Below, piece after piece: positions 63,703 through 64,000 of a stretch of DNA of 64,000 nucleotides. Under the pieces are notes generated by a model. It searched no databases. It was not told where the DNA came from and saw only the letters and a program-made list of their open reading frames with translations. Origin of the DNA: Bacteroidota bacterium (GTDB taxonomy: Bacteria; Bacteroidota; Bacteroidia; Chitinophagales; Saprospiraceae); NCBI GenBank assembly GCA_963169455.1, contig CAUJDW010000072.1, positions 24,898 to 88,897 of the forward strand. Direction: 5' to 3'. Every line of letters starts with the position of its first letter. The first letter of the stretch is position 1. The position numbers and the translations under genes were made by a program.

Positions 63703-64000
63703 GGTTTCTGGCTTGCCAATCCACGCAAGCCGGTAGCGCCGCGGGTTATCTTTAAATAAATCATCGAGGCGAAGTCTTCACGCCAGGCGCCGGCTGGCCA
63801 CTTCGAGTGGCCTGCCGGCTTAAGCAGCGCGACACTGCATCCTTGCTTCCAGGGCTCGGCCTCGTGTGTAAAGTGAAGAAATCCTACACCCGTGGCGCTG
63901 GTAATAGCGCCGGAGTGTTTGAATAGGTATAACCGATTACATAACTTGTGGCGCGGCATACCGGTTATCTAGAATTAAGGCCGGGAAAGAGGGCCCAACG
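63703..64000. other. Non-coding tail with several inverted repeats
   Basis: No gene is supported here. It contains the strong hairpin at 63789-63819, GGCGCT/AGCGCC around GGTAAT near 63894-63911, and ATAACCG...CGGTTAT arms further on. It might be a structured RNA, a mobile-element end or simply the leader of a gene beyond the window. Confidence 0.4.
63789..63819. terminator. Strong hairpin after the CoA-transferase
   Basis: GCCGGC-T-GGCCACT pairs with AGTGGCC-T-GCCGGC around a TCG loop: 13 base pairs with one T-T mismatch. It lies 86 bp after the stop, with no poly-T run. Confidence 0.5.

Noticed and set aside
63396..63959. A 187-residue minus-strand frame covering the end of the CoA-transferase and the tail
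   Set aside because: Most of it is antisense to conserved coding sequence, and the rest has no recognisable domain.

Overview
The window looks like the chromosome of a GC-rich marine or activated-sludge type Bacteroidota, most likely class Saprospiria (Lewinella / Phaeodactylibacter-like). The evidence is: four secreted proteins ending in type IX secretion (T9SS) sorting domains; a TonB receptor with an N-terminal carboxypeptidase-regulatory domain; gene families largely confined to Bacteroidota (DUF1599 next to a DoxX/MauE-like protein, the miaB / sigma-54 activator / lptE set, DUF4349); menaquinone made by the futalosine route; and repeated -7 boxes of the Bacteroidota form TAnnTTTG, sometimes with TTG or TTTG 19 to 23 nt upstream. 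No rRNA, tRNA, CRISPR array, transposase, integrase or phage gene was found. Species assignment is inference.

Layout. 0-10 kb: the end of a sensor kinase, an OmpA-like lipoprotein, an ABC-F ATPase, polyphosphate kinase, a DUF72 protein, a two-helix membrane protein, triosephosphate isomerase, and an S24-fold regulator overlapping a 78-residue protein. 10-20 kb: biotin carboxylase, acetoacetyl-CoA synthetase, and the miaB / sigma-54 activator / lptE set, split by a divergent M43 metalloprotease gene that carries an in-frame amber codon. 20-29 kb: DUF4349 lipoprotein, TonB receptor, two T9SS cargo proteins, four 62-bp tandem hairpin repeats, and an S9 peptidase. 29-38.5 kb: YigZ, DUF1599 plus DoxX/TlpA-like, NusB, GMP synthase, a periplasmic-binding-protein-like lipoprotein, TrmH, and a ThDP enzyme resembling animal ILVBL/HACL2. 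38.5-46.2 kb: a long minus-strand block with mqnE, a histidine phosphatase, mqnA, msrA, the three-part proton-translocating transhydrogenase (pntAA-pntAB-pntB) and two small exported proteins. 46-60.7 kb: a hydrolase-rich stretch with T9SS alpha-amylase, amidohydrolase, a caspase-SGNH fusion, a TolB-propeller amidohydrolase, prolyl oligopeptidase and a membrane acyltransferase-like protein. 61-64 kb: NAD(P)H-hydrate repair enzyme, a class III CoA-transferase, and a structured non-coding tail.

How the genes fit together. Most of the window is housekeeping and central metabolism (respiratory quinone, NADPH supply, nucleotide synthesis, CoA-ester metabolism), together with outer-membrane and secreted degradative functions. 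The best candidate for an unfamiliar system is the single 1031-residue protein at 50731-53826, which joins an intact caspase-like protease (His83, Cys151) to an intact SGNH esterase module (Ser801, Asn866, Asp1004/His1007). Other points of interest are the amber-interrupted protease, an acyltransferase gene whose conserved N-terminus lies upstream of its first in-frame ATG, an S24 regulator without the self-cleavage residues, and several palindromic intergenic elements, two of which contain stop codons of flanking genes.
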